Source: Acidithiobacillus sp. HP-2 | Lineage (GTDB): Bacteria; Pseudomonadota; Gammaproteobacteria; Acidithiobacillales; Acidithiobacillaceae | Direction of reading: 5' to 3' | NCBI RefSeq assembly: GCF_015100155.1 | Contig: NZ_JACKZA010000007.1 | Span: forward strand, 62,001 to 126,000 | Length of the DNA stretch: 64,000 nt | Shown: positions 29,290 through 37,800 of the stretch, in pieces | Layout of the letters: every line of letters starts with the position of its first letter | Position numbering within the stretch: position 1 is the first letter of the stretch | Program-made: the position numbers and the translations under genes | Notes under the pieces: generated by a model | Told to the model about the DNA's origin: nothing | Databases searched by the model: none | What the model saw: only the letters and a program-made list of their open reading frames with translations

Positions 29290-31137
29290 ATGTGCGGTAT
29301 TGTCGGTGGTGTCAGTAAGACGGATTTGGTGCCCATGATTCTGGAAGGTTTGCGGCGCCTGGAATATCGCGGCTACGATTCGGCGGGTTTGGCGATGCTC
29401 CAGCAGGTTCCAGGACAGCAGCCAAGCCTGGAGCGCGTGCGGAGCGTGGGCCGGGTGGCAGAATTGACGGCGGCAAGCAGCAAGCGGGCTTTGCAAGGCA
29501 TGCTGGGCATTGGTCACACCCGTTGGGCGACGCATGGGGGGGTGGCAGAATGTAATGCTCATCCCATGTTGTCTCATGAACAAATTGCGGTGGTGCACAA
29601 CGGTATTATCGAAAATTTTCATGCCCTGCGTGCCCGTCTGGAACAGGCAGGTTATGTATTCACTTCCGAAACAGATACGGAAGTCATTGCCCATCTGGTC
29701 CATTTTTATCGACAGACAGCGCCTGATTTGTTTACAGCGGTACGGCAAACCGTGGCGGAATTGCGCGGCGCTTATGCCATTGCCGTTTTGTCGCTTGCAG
29801 ACCCGGAACGGCTTTGTGTGGCGCGGATGGGTTGCCCTCTGTTGCTGGGGATTGCGGATGAAGGCCATTATTTCGCCTCGGACGTGGCCGCCCTGTTGCC
29901 CGTAACCCGCCGGGTGCTGTATCTGGAGGATGGCGACGTAGCCTTGTTGGAGCGGGACAAGCTGTCCATTACCGATCAGGCGGGGCAGCCCCAGAAACGT
30001 GAAGAACATTGGAGTGAACTCAGTGCTGCCGCTGTCGATTTGGGACCGTACCGGCACTTTATGCAAAAGGAAATCCACGAGCAGCCCCGGGCCTTGGCGG
30101 ATACCCTGGAAGGGGCGTTGAACAGCCAGTTGAATCTGGGCGATTTGTGGGGAGCGCAGGCGGAAGCCATTTTCAAGGATGTGAACAGCGTGCTGTTTCT
30201 GGCTTCCGGCACCAGTCATTACGCGACCCTGGTGGGACGGCAATGGCTGGAGAGCATTGCCGGGATTCCCGCTCAGGCAGAGCTCGGTCATGAATACCGC
30301 TACCGCGACTCCATTCCCAACCCACGCCAGCTCATTGTGACCCTCTCCCAGTCGGGCGAAACGCTGGATACGTTTGAGGCCCTGAAACGGGCCAAGGAGC
30401 TGGGACACGACTATACCCTGTCCATTTGCAATGTCGCGGAAAGTGCCATCCCCAGAGCCTCGGCGCTGCGTTTTCTGACCCGTGCCGGCCCGGAAATCGG
30501 GGTGGCTTCCACCAAAGCCTTTACGACCCAACTGGTCGCTTTGTATTTGCTGGCGATTTCTCTGGCCAAGGCGCAGGGCAAACTGGATGCGGATGCCCAG
30601 GCCATCCATATGGAGGCTCTCCGCCAGCTTCCCGGCAGCGTCCAGCATGCCCTGAATCTGGAACCACAAATCCAGGGTTGGGCAGCACGTTTTGCGGGCA
30701 AGGAACATGCGCTTTTTCTGGGACGTGGACTGCATTATCCCATCGCCCTGGAAGGCGCCCTCAAGCTCAAGGAAATCTCCTACATTCACGCCGAAGCCTA
30801 TCCCGCAGGGGAGCTCAAACATGGCCCACTGGCTTTGGTGGACAGCAATATGCCCGTCGTGGTCATTGCCCCCAATGACCGTTTGCTGGAAAAAGTGGCC
30901 GCAAACATGCAGGAAGTGCATGCCCGAGGCGGAGAGTTGTATGTGTTCGCTGATGCAGACAGTCACTTCAGCGCCAGCGCGGGTATTCACGTCATGCGTC
31001 TGCCCCGCCACACCGGTCTGCTTTCACCGGTGGTACACGTCATTCCGGTACAGCTCCTGGCCTATCATGCCGCGCTGGTAAAAGGCACCGATGTGGACCG
31101 TCCCCGCAATCTGGCCAAGGCGGTTACGGTGGAATGA
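29290..31137 (+). CDS. glmS: Glucosamine--fructose-6-phosphate aminotransferase GlmS
   Basis: A 615-residue enzyme that makes glucosamine-6-phosphate from fructose-6-phosphate and glutamine. After Met is the catalytic Cys of the N-terminal glutaminase (MCGIVGGVS), then [12 protein letters not shown] and [12 protein letters not shown]. The SIS isomerase domains follow, with [19 protein letters not shown] and [16 protein letters not shown]. It ends with [15 protein letters not shown], the near-invariant C-terminus. The corresponding DNA is the attTn7 sequence recognised by TnsD in Tn7-like elements. A transposon lies directly downstream. Confidence 0.98.
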   Translation: MCGIVGGVSKTDLVPMILEGLRRLEYRGYDSAGLAMLQQVPGQQPSLERVRSVGRVAELTAASSKRALQGMLGIGHTRWATHGGVAECNAHPMLSHEQIAVVHNGIIENFHALRARLEQAGYVFTSETDTEVIAHLVHFYRQTAPDLFTAVRQTVAELRGAYAIAVLSLADPERLCVARMGCPLLLGIADEGHYFASDVAALLPVTRRVLYLEDGDVALLERDKLSITDQAGQPQKREEHWSELSAAAVDLGPYRHFMQKEIHEQPRALADTLEGALNSQLNLGDLWGAQAEAIFKDVNSVLFLASGTSHYATLVGRQWLESIAGIPAQAELGHEYRYRDSIPNPRQLIVTLSQSGETLDTFEALKRAKELGHDYTLSICNVAESAIPRASALRFLTRAGPEIGVASTKAFTTQLVALYLLAISLAKAQGKLDADAQAIHMEALRQLPGSVQHALNLEPQIQGWAARFAGKEHALFLGRGLHYPIALEGALKLKEISYIHAEAYPAGELKHGPLALVDSNMPVVVIAPNDRLLEKVAANMQEVHARGGELYVFADADSHFSASAGIHVMRLPRHTGLLSPVVHVIPVQLLAYHAALVKGTDVDRPRNLAKAVTVE

Positions 31138-31162
31138 TCGGGTAGGTGCTGTTACGGATGTT
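31102..31162 (+). other. attTn7-type attachment site at the 3' end of glmS
   Basis: In Tn7, TnsD binds the last about 36 bases of glmS and directs insertion about 25 bases beyond the stop. Here the conserved codons for [10 protein letters not shown] (stop at 31135-31137) are followed by the transposon end at 31163. The bases expected for one copy of the 5-bp target duplication are ATGTT at 31158-31162; their centre is 23 bases after the stop. The other copy of the duplication was not found. Confidence 0.8.
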
Positions 31163-31250
31163 TGTTAACGGACAAAAAAGTATCATCCCAGACAAAATAG
31201 TTTCATCCTGAACAAAAAAGTATCATCCCCGACAAAAAAGTATCATCCTG
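31163..31250. repeat. Tn7-like transposon end (glmS-proximal) with four phased TnsB-site repeats
   Basis: The end TGTTAACGGACAAAAAAG aligns with the Tn7 terminus TGTGGGCGGACAAAATAG, including the terminal TGT. Four copies of a unit like GACAAAAAAGTATCATCCTG start at 31171, 31191, 31211 and 31231, an exact 20-bp period. Tn7's right end also carries four adjacent TnsB sites and is the end next to glmS and tnsA, so this is the right-end equivalent. Confidence 0.9.
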
Positions 31251-31277
31251 GGTTTTCAGCTCTGGAGTGGGGGTGTA

Positions 31278-31297
31278 TGCTGATCCATAGATCAGCA
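31278..31297. promoter_or_regulatory. Palindrome in the tnsA leader
   Basis: TGCTGATCCATAGATCAGCA has two perfect 8-bp arms and a 4-base centre (CATA). It lies between the TnsB-site array and the tnsA ATG, 17 bases upstream of the start. It could be an operator for the tns operon or a leader hairpin. No regulator is identified. Confidence 0.55.
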
Positions 31298-31314
31298 GGT
31301 TGGGGATACCCGCT

Positions 31315-32145
31315 ATGGCCAGTCGGCGTTACGGATTTGATGAAGACAAAATCACGCGATTCCAGAAAGAAGGCAGAGGGCAAGGCAGAGGTGCAAGCTA
31401 CAAACCTTGGCTGACCATACGGGACGTGGCTTCCCATGGTCGCTCACATCGAATAGCTGGGATTAAAACCAGCCGCGTACATCATTTCCTCTCCGACATT
31501 GAGCGGGATGTTTTTTATTTGTTTGATTGGGCGGACGCTGTTACGGATATTCGCGAACAGTATCCTCTTGACCGTGAACGCTCCCGTCATATTTCTGCAG
31601 ATCTCGATATAAAGCATCCGCGAGACGCTGCTACAGAAATAGTTATGACCACGGATTTTTTGGTCGATATCAGCTTGGAAGGCAAGCTGAGACAGTTGGC
31701 CCGTGCCGTCAAGCCCGTCAGTGAACTTGAAAAACCGCGTGTCATAGAAAAGCTCGAAATAGAACGGCGCTATTGGGTACAGCAGGGTGTGGACTGGGGA
31801 ATCATTACGGAGCGAGATATCCCCGAAGCTATGGTCACCAACATTGCATGGCTGCATCCCTATATTACCCTTGACCAATTGACCGCGCCTTACGACGGTT
31901 ACTACCAAGAAAAGGCACGCCTGCTGTTGCGGGCACTTCCGTCTCATCCCGCAACGACTTTGAGGCAATTCTGCCTGGCTATGGACGAGCAACTTGCTAT
32001 GCATGTAGGTGACAGTCTCCTGCTTATCCGCCACCTTTTGGTACAGAAGGTGATTTCCTGTCCCATGGATACCGTTATTACAGAAACCTGGCCATTACAT
32101 CTTTTTCAGGTGCCTTCGGGTGAATCCAGGAGCGCAATTGGATGA
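31315..32145 (+). CDS. tnsA: TnsA, transposon-end endonuclease
   Basis: A 276-residue protein (273 in Tn7). TnsA has a restriction-enzyme-like fold and cuts the 5' ends of the transposon, working with TnsB for cut-and-paste movement. The catalytic residues fall where expected: E63 in LSDIERDVF and D114 in MTTDFLVDI. The QVK of Tn7 (Q130, K132) appears here as AVK (A131, K133). So the Gln is replaced while the Lys is kept. The exact coincidence of E63 and D114 supports the ATG at 31315 rather than the in-frame TTG at 31300. The C-terminal part (EKARLLLRAL...TLRQFCLAMDEQLAM) matches the TnsC-contacting winged-helix region. The stop overlaps tnsB (ATGA). Confidence 0.93.
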   Translation: MASRRYGFDEDKITRFQKEGRGQGRGASYKPWLTIRDVASHGRSHRIAGIKTSRVHHFLSDIERDVFYLFDWADAVTDIREQYPLDRERSRHISADLDIKHPRDAATEIVMTTDFLVDISLEGKLRQLARAVKPVSELEKPRVIEKLEIERRYWVQQGVDWGIITERDIPEAMVTNIAWLHPYITLDQLTAPYDGYYQEKARLLLRALPSHPATTLRQFCLAMDEQLAMHVGDSLLLIRHLLVQKVISCPMDTVITETWPLHLFQVPSGESRSAIG

Positions 32146-34310
32146 AAGATTTATCTGTAAATCTATTGCTGGAGTTTTCTGATGAGCACCGAGTTGAACG
32201 TGTCCTCTGGATTGATCCTGGAATGCAGGGTCTATATCTCATGGATATTCACGATCCCAAAGCCCTGCCAGAGTTTTATCCGGCGGAAGAGTTGGAAAAG
32301 ATGCGTGATGCTGGCGAATGGCATGTGCTGGAGACTGACCCATGGCAGATTGCGTTGTCGGAAGAAAATATAGCGGAGTTTTACCGGCAAAAACGTGATG
32401 CTGCTTGGGAGATGATTCGTCCGTTGATTTTTGATCAACCAGCTATTTTTGATGCCATCGCTCGTAGCGAAGCGATTAAAAGGAGCATGGAAGAATCCGG
32501 AGTAACCAAGCAAACGATTTACCGATTTCTGCGCCGGTATTGGCAACGCGGTATGACACCCAATGCTTTACTGCCTGATTATGCAAGGTGTGGTGGACGA
32601 GGCAAGGACAAATCCGCTTCTGAGAAAAAACGCGGTCGGATTCCTGATCGAGACGATTTGGGCGTCAATGTGACGTCAGAGATGCGGCAACTATTTCGTA
32701 CTATCGCCACAAAGAAGTTCATTACCAATAGTCAGTTGGATTTTCGGGCGGCATACGATGAACTGATTGCCGATAATTTTTGTGAGCGGGTCCTCAACGA
32801 GCACACCGGCCAGCAGGAACTGGTTCCACAAAAAGATATCCCCAGCCTGCGGCAATTCCGCTACTGGTATCAGAAGGATAACGATGTTTTCCATCTGGAT
32901 CGCATACGCCGCACTCCCAGAGTTTATGACAAGGATATGCGGGCAATATTGGGATCCTCCACGGCCGAAACTATTGGCCCGGCGTCGCGTTACCAGATCG
33001 ATGCTACCATCGCGGACGTATATCTGGTTTCCAGATATGACCCCACGATGATTGTAGGGCGACCCGTACTTTACATCGTAATAGACGTTTTCAGTAGAAT
33101 AATTACAGGCGTTTATGTGGGTTTGGAAGGCCCATCCTGGGTCAGCGCGATGATGGCGCTGTCGAATGCGGTAATGTCGAAAGTGGCCTATTGCCGAAAG
33201 TTTGGAGTAGAAATCCAGGAAGCGGATTGGCCGTGCCAGGCTATGCCGGATGTGTTACTGGGTGATAAAGGAGAAATTGCAGGCAAGACCATAGAGACCC
33301 TTGTCAAGAATTATCATGTGCACGTCGAGAATGCTGCGCCATATCGTGCAGATTGGAAGGGCATCGTAGAACAGCGGTTTCGTTTGATTCCTGCACGGTT
33401 TAAGGCCTTTACACCGGGTTTTATTGCCCCGGACTACCAAGAACGTGGAGCCAGGGATTACCGGCTCGACGCGATTCTTAATATAGACCAATTTACCCGC
33501 ATCATTCTCTACAGCATCCTGTATTACAACAATCAGCACCTGCTCAATGAGTATGAAAAGTCGCCGGATATGATCGCCGACCAAGTGCCAGCAATCCCTT
33601 GTGATTTGTGGGAATGGGGTGTTGCTCATCGTAGTGGTAGATTACGCAGTTACGCGCCGGAAAAGGTCCAGTTGAGCTTGATGCCGAGCGATGATGCGAC
33701 TGTTACCGCTTCAGGAATCCGCTATGCAACCTGCTTCTACACTTGTGAAAAAGCAATGGAAGAACACTGGTTCGAACGCGCACGTCAAAAGGGGCGCTGG
33801 AAAGTCAGGATTTCCTATGATCCACGCCATATGGATGAGATTTATTTGCATGAGGATGCTAAAGGCGGAAAATTTATCCCCTGTACGCTTACTGAGAAAA
33901 GCCGCCATCATAAGGGTCGAATGCTATGGGAAATCCTTCAGGTAAATAGCGATGAGAGGCGGAGGCAAAGGAACCATGAGCCGCAGGCACTTCGGAGTCG
34001 TATAAATTTGAATGAAAAAATCAAGAGTATCGTCAACGAAGCGGAAGCCATGCAGTCAGAAGTTTCTCCACCCTCTGGAAGCGCTCGTCAGCGGACAGGA
34101 AACATTCGCGAAAATCGGAGCAAGGAGAGTCATGAAAACAGAAAACGGGAGGCTTTCAGAATGCTGCCTTCTGGTGAGGCAGCCCCGGGAACTGCGGCAG
34201 TGCTGCCTTTTCCCAAAACCAATGAGGTTGACGATTATCGACTGCCCGGGATAGCGGATATTATGCGTGGACAGCGGGAGGATCAGGGTGATGACGACCA
34301 TGGCGGATGA
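32142..34310 (+). CDS. tnsB: TnsB, DDE transposase
   Basis: A 722-residue retroviral-integrase-type transposase (702 in Tn7) that binds the terminal repeats and performs 3'-end cleavage and strand transfer. The catalytic triad is D287 (YQIDATIADVYLV), D375 (VLLGDKGEI) and E410 (ADWKGIVEQRF). The spacings of 88 and 35 residues are identical to those of Tn7 TnsB (D273, D361, E396). N-terminal helix-turn-helix regions precede the RNase H fold, for example SGVTKQTIYRFLRRYWQRGMTPNAL. The C-terminal tail is basic and probably contacts TnsC. It starts at the ATG overlapping the tnsA stop. No frameshift seen. Confidence 0.96.
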   Translation: MKDLSVNLLLEFSDEHRVERVLWIDPGMQGLYLMDIHDPKALPEFYPAEELEKMRDAGEWHVLETDPWQIALSEENIAEFYRQKRDAAWEMIRPLIFDQPAIFDAIARSEAIKRSMEESGVTKQTIYRFLRRYWQRGMTPNALLPDYARCGGRGKDKSASEKKRGRIPDRDDLGVNVTSEMRQLFRTIATKKFITNSQLDFRAAYDELIADNFCERVLNEHTGQQELVPQKDIPSLRQFRYWYQKDNDVFHLDRIRRTPRVYDKDMRAILGSSTAETIGPASRYQIDATIADVYLVSRYDPTMIVGRPVLYIVIDVFSRIITGVYVGLEGPSWVSAMMALSNAVMSKVAYCRKFGVEIQEADWPCQAMPDVLLGDKGEIAGKTIETLVKNYHVHVENAAPYRADWKGIVEQRFRLIPARFKAFTPGFIAPDYQERGARDYRLDAILNIDQFTRIILYSILYYNNQHLLNEYEKSPDMIADQVPAIPCDLWEWGVAHRSGRLRSYAPEKVQLSLMPSDDATVTASGIRYATCFYTCEKAMEEHWFERARQKGRWKVRISYDPRHMDEIYLHEDAKGGKFIPCTLTEKSRHHKGRMLWEILQVNSDERRRQRNHEPQALRSRINLNEKIKSIVNEAEAMQSEVSPPSGSARQRTGNIRENRSKESHENRKREAFRMLPSGEAAPGTAAVLPFPKTNEVDDYRLPGIADIMRGQREDQGDDDHGG

Positions 34311-35949
34311 GTATTTCATGTTGCCCGAATATCGGGATAACCCCTTTATCGCGAAATTACCACCACCCATGTCCACGCGTGATGCCTTGCTGGCTATGGC
34401 GGATCCACCCGCCTTCAACGAGGCGGAGCGGGATTATTCCGCGAGTATGCGCACCCATTGCATCTCGCGACTTAAAGGGTATTTTGAGCCACTGGAAACC
34501 CATCTCAGCCTGGAAGCAAAATTCAGTCTCTTGATCCGTCAAGGTTATCTGTGTCGTAACCCCAACACGGCGGACTATACCCGCCGCGTCCGGGAAGGCG
34601 CTACCCGGGTTTTTGAAAAGGATCTCATGGCAGGCGGACGTTCAGTCCGGTCAACCGCGAGCAGCTTTGCGCTGATTGGCTGTTCCGGCATTGGCAAAAG
34701 TTACGGTATGGCCAGAATACTGGAGTTGTATCCGCAAAAAATTCATCATGCCGAGCCTCGCAGTCTCGACCAAGTGGTTTGGCTCAAGCTGGATAGTCCC
34801 CATAAAGGGTCGCCCAAGCAGCTTTGTATCAGCTTTTTTCGTAATATGGATGTTTTGTTGGGCACGCATTATAGCGCGCAATTTGGAAGTAGCCGGCGAT
34901 CTGTCGATGAGATGATGGTGCATATGGCGCATGTCGCGAACCTGCACGCATTAGGTGTGCTGATTGTTGATGAAATCCAGCACATTCGCGAAGCGCCAGG
35001 GACCGGGGCCGAAGCGTTGTTGAACTTTCTCGTGACACTGGTGAATACCATTGGTATCCCGGTGATCCTCATCGGTACGATGGGGGCCCTGCCCCTGTTG
35101 CAGGGTGACTTCCGGCAGGCACGTCGTGCGAGCGGGCTGGGGAGTCTGGTTTGGGAGCGCATGGAAAATGGCCCGACCTGGAATTACTTTGTTGACCGCA
35201 TGTGGTGTTACCAATGGACGCGGGAGACCTCTCCGCTTACCACCGAGGTCCGTCAGGTGTTATATGAAGAGAGTCAGGGGATTGTGGACGTGCTAATCAA
35301 TCTCTTCATGATGGCACAACTGCGTGCCATTCAGCTCGGGGTTCTGAACCGTCGTCCTGAACGTATCGACGCTGGTCTGCTACGGCAGGTGGCTAATGAG
35401 CACATGCGGCTTATTGCACCCATGATCAATGCGTTGAAACGAGGGGATCGCGAGGCGATCGCGCAATATGATGATATCCGCCCCATGCAGGACCAAGTTA
35501 TACAGGTGTTCAGCGATGCGCTGCGTCGTATGCCGGAAAAACCTGTCTCTGCCACCTACGCCCCAGTGGCTTCGGCCACGAATGAAAAGACGGATAGCGC
35601 GAATCTGGATTTGCGGGACACCCTTCTTTCTGTCCTGGTGCAGCTTGGGGTAGCTGCGGACATCGCGAAAATTCTGGTGGCGGAAGCCGAAGCAGAGCAT
35701 CCGGGGCTGTCGGCTTTGGATCTCGTGGGCATTATTAGGGCTAAATTACATGATCGCGCACCCGCCACCCCCCCTAAGAAACCGCGCAAATCTACTGTAA
35801 GTGCCACTAAAACCGTGAAAACGCCCATTCCTGCGGATGCGCAGGATCTCCGGGCGATCATTTCGTCCAAAGAAGAGGGGGTATCCGCGTATGATGCATT
35901 GCGTGCGGCGGGTACTGTCAAGCCACCGTTAGCCGACCTTGCGGGCTGA
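34291..35949 (+). CDS. tnsC: TnsC, AAA+ transposition regulator
   Basis: A 552-residue ATPase (555 in Tn7) that connects the target selectors TnsD or TnsE to the TnsAB transposase and mediates target immunity. Walker A is GCSGIGKS at residues 130-137, and Walker B is LIVDEIQHI near 224-232. A lysine/proline-rich segment and a helical tail follow the AAA+ domain. I chose the ATG at 34291 with a GGGAGG site upstream, which overlaps tnsB by 20 bases; a GTG at 34267 is in frame but less likely. The following tnsD starts 12 bases after the stop. Confidence 0.94.
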   Translation: MTTMADEYFMLPEYRDNPFIAKLPPPMSTRDALLAMADPPAFNEAERDYSASMRTHCISRLKGYFEPLETHLSLEAKFSLLIRQGYLCRNPNTADYTRRVREGATRVFEKDLMAGGRSVRSTASSFALIGCSGIGKSYGMARILELYPQKIHHAEPRSLDQVVWLKLDSPHKGSPKQLCISFFRNMDVLLGTHYSAQFGSSRRSVDEMMVHMAHVANLHALGVLIVDEIQHIREAPGTGAEALLNFLVTLVNTIGIPVILIGTMGALPLLQGDFRQARRASGLGSLVWERMENGPTWNYFVDRMWCYQWTRETSPLTTEVRQVLYEESQGIVDVLINLFMMAQLRAIQLGVLNRRPERIDAGLLRQVANEHMRLIAPMINALKRGDREAIAQYDDIRPMQDQVIQVFSDALRRMPEKPVSATYAPVASATNEKTDSANLDLRDTLLSVLVQLGVAADIAKILVAEAEAEHPGLSALDLVGIIRAKLHDRAPATPPKKPRKSTVSATKTVKTPIPADAQDLRAIISSKEEGVSAYDALRAAGTVKPPLADLAG

Positions 35950-35961
35950 AAAGATCCTCTT

Positions 35962-37800
35962 GTGCTGGCCTATTTTCCGGAAATTTATCCCGATGAACTT
36001 TTGTACAGTGTGCTTGCGCGTTATCATCTCCACGTTTGTTCTAGAAGCCCGAAACACACGCTGTACGATCTCTTTGGTGAAATCGGGGTACGAGCATCGG
36101 TGAGCTTGCAAAGTCATTTGGCGGCATTGAGCCAAAAGATACCAGCTGATCGCGGGCTCAGCCCGAAAAAACTGGCTCATGATTTTACCCTTTATTTTTA
36201 TTACACAGCTTTTGAGCCCAAGTCAGTGGGTGAATGCGTACTGACATCTTTGATGGACGGCCCGGCGGATGCAGTGCATGCGCGTCTGGGTATTTCTGCG
36301 AGCGCGATTTCGGCCCCAACACATTTACGGTATTGCCCCACCTGTTTAAACGACATGTTGCTCCGCTATGGGGAGGTATATTGGAGACGCAGCCATCAAC
36401 TTCCTGGCGTGTTGGTTTGTCCAGAACATGGTACGGCCCTCGCGGACAGTGCAATTTCTCAGCGTTCCAGTAACCAGCACCTTTTCATCGCCGCAGATCA
36501 AAAGAACTGTCCGCCAGTGACCATGCTCCCATTCTGGGCGAGCAGTCTGCGCCATGTGACGCTGTTGAATGAAATTGCCAAACGTAGTGTAGCGTTGCTT
36601 GAGCATTCACAGTTACCTTCCAGTTTTGGTGAGTGGAGTGCCTATTATCGAAGTGCTGTAATAGATCGCGGATTCGGTAAAGGCAAGGAAAGTCTAGATC
36701 AGAGCGGGCTCAAAGAAGCCGTATCAAACCTATTTGAACCTTTAAGCGACCTTATCCCCGGTGGGATAGGAGACACGTGGCCTATAGCCATGGTCCGGAA
36801 ACACAGAAAGGCATTTCATCCGTTGCGGCATGTTCTATTCCAGCTTTTTCTGGAAAGCCATGCGCCACTTCGGCGTGTAGCGCCTCCATTCGGTAAGGGG
36901 CCGTGGCCTTGTTTCAATCGGATGGCAGACCACTACGGTCAGGATGTGGTCCGCGAAATCGCCGTTCGCCGTGAACAGAATCGAGTGGTTGGTCGATTTT
37001 CCTGTGATTGCGGATTTGTGTACAGTCGAGAAATGGGATCAAAAGATTCGCCACGTATTTTGGACTTTGGCCCCCTACTGGATGATCAAATCCGTCAGAA
37101 AGTGGCGGAGGGCCTGGGACTCAGGGCGATCGCCAGGTGCCTTGTCATTGATCCTGGGACGGTGAGGCTGCATGCATACCGGGTGGGGTTGAAAGTACCC
37201 TGGAAGAAGTTGTCCGAGCGGACTGTCAAAACGATCGCTCGTGATCAAAATAGCATAAGGGCACGGTGGTTAGAGATTCAACAAATTCATAGAGGTCTGT
37301 CACGCTCGCAACTGGCGCAACGATTACCTAAAGAACGAGCGTGGTTGTACCGCCATGACAGGGAGTGGTTGGATCAGCACTCCCCAACAGCCCTCCGCAA
37401 GAAATGGTCTGATCAACGCGTGGATTGGGAGAGTCTGGATTGTAGCATTGCGACGCAACTGCGTAAGGCTGCTCAGGAAATTGTTCGGGAGATTCTGCCA
37501 CAACGTGTTACCCAGGCAGCCTTAGAGCGTAAGTTGGGTCTGCCGCGATGGTTATCGAAACGTAGAGCAAAATTGCCTAAAAGCATCAACGTGCTGGTTG
37601 ATGTAGCAGAGACCATTGATGGGTTTCGCCTACGCCGAATTGCCTGGGCAGTTTCGGAATTGGATCGCCAGACATTACCGACGCGGTCATGGCGTGTGCG
37701 CCGTTTAGCGGGGTTACCTCCAAAAGCTTCCCCGAGAGTAGAGGCTGCATTGGCTGCTCTAGAAATCGCCGACAGATCATTGAAGGGAGGGAGCTATTGA
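35962..37800 (+). CDS. tnsD: TnsD, attTn7 target-selector protein
   Basis: A 612-residue TniQ/TnsD family protein, larger than Tn7 TnsD (508). TnsD binds the 3' end of glmS and recruits TnsC for site-specific insertion, consistent with where this element sits. The TniQ-type N-terminus reads YFPEIYPDELLYSVLARYHLH. A zinc finger of C-x2-C...C-x2-H type is at C125, C128, C153 and H156 (YCPTC and VCPEHG), one residue from the Tn7 positions. The C-terminal half is basic, with helix-turn-helix-like segments (GLGLRAIARCLVIDPGTVRLHAYRVGL; GLSRSQLAQRLPKERAWLYRHD). It starts with GTG at 35962. Confidence 0.94.
   Translation: MLAYFPEIYPDELLYSVLARYHLHVCSRSPKHTLYDLFGEIGVRASVSLQSHLAALSQKIPADRGLSPKKLAHDFTLYFYYTAFEPKSVGECVLTSLMDGPADAVHARLGISASAISAPTHLRYCPTCLNDMLLRYGEVYWRRSHQLPGVLVCPEHGTALADSAISQRSSNQHLFIAADQKNCPPVTMLPFWASSLRHVTLLNEIAKRSVALLEHSQLPSSFGEWSAYYRSAVIDRGFGKGKESLDQSGLKEAVSNLFEPLSDLIPGGIGDTWPIAMVRKHRKAFHPLRHVLFQLFLESHAPLRRVAPPFGKGPWPCFNRMADHYGQDVVREIAVRREQNRVVGRFSCDCGFVYSREMGSKDSPRILDFGPLLDDQIRQKVAEGLGLRAIARCLVIDPGTVRLHAYRVGLKVPWKKLSERTVKTIARDQNSIRARWLEIQQIHRGLSRSQLAQRLPKERAWLYRHDREWLDQHSPTALRKKWSDQRVDWESLDCSIATQLRKAAQEIVREILPQRVTQAALERKLGLPRWLSKRRAKLPKSINVLVDVAETIDGFRLRRIAWAVSELDRQTLPTRSWRVRRLAGLPPKASPRVEAALAALEIADRSLKGGSY

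Noticed and set aside
29236-31011. Long minus-strand open frame opposite glmS (591 codons)
   Set aside because: Same reason: glmS motifs are unambiguous on the plus strand, and the antisense product has no family signature.
31171-31250. Regular 20-bp repeats that resemble a short CRISPR array
   Set aside because: The units are contiguous with no unique spacers, no Cas genes are near, and they match the expected TnsB sites at a Tn7-type end.
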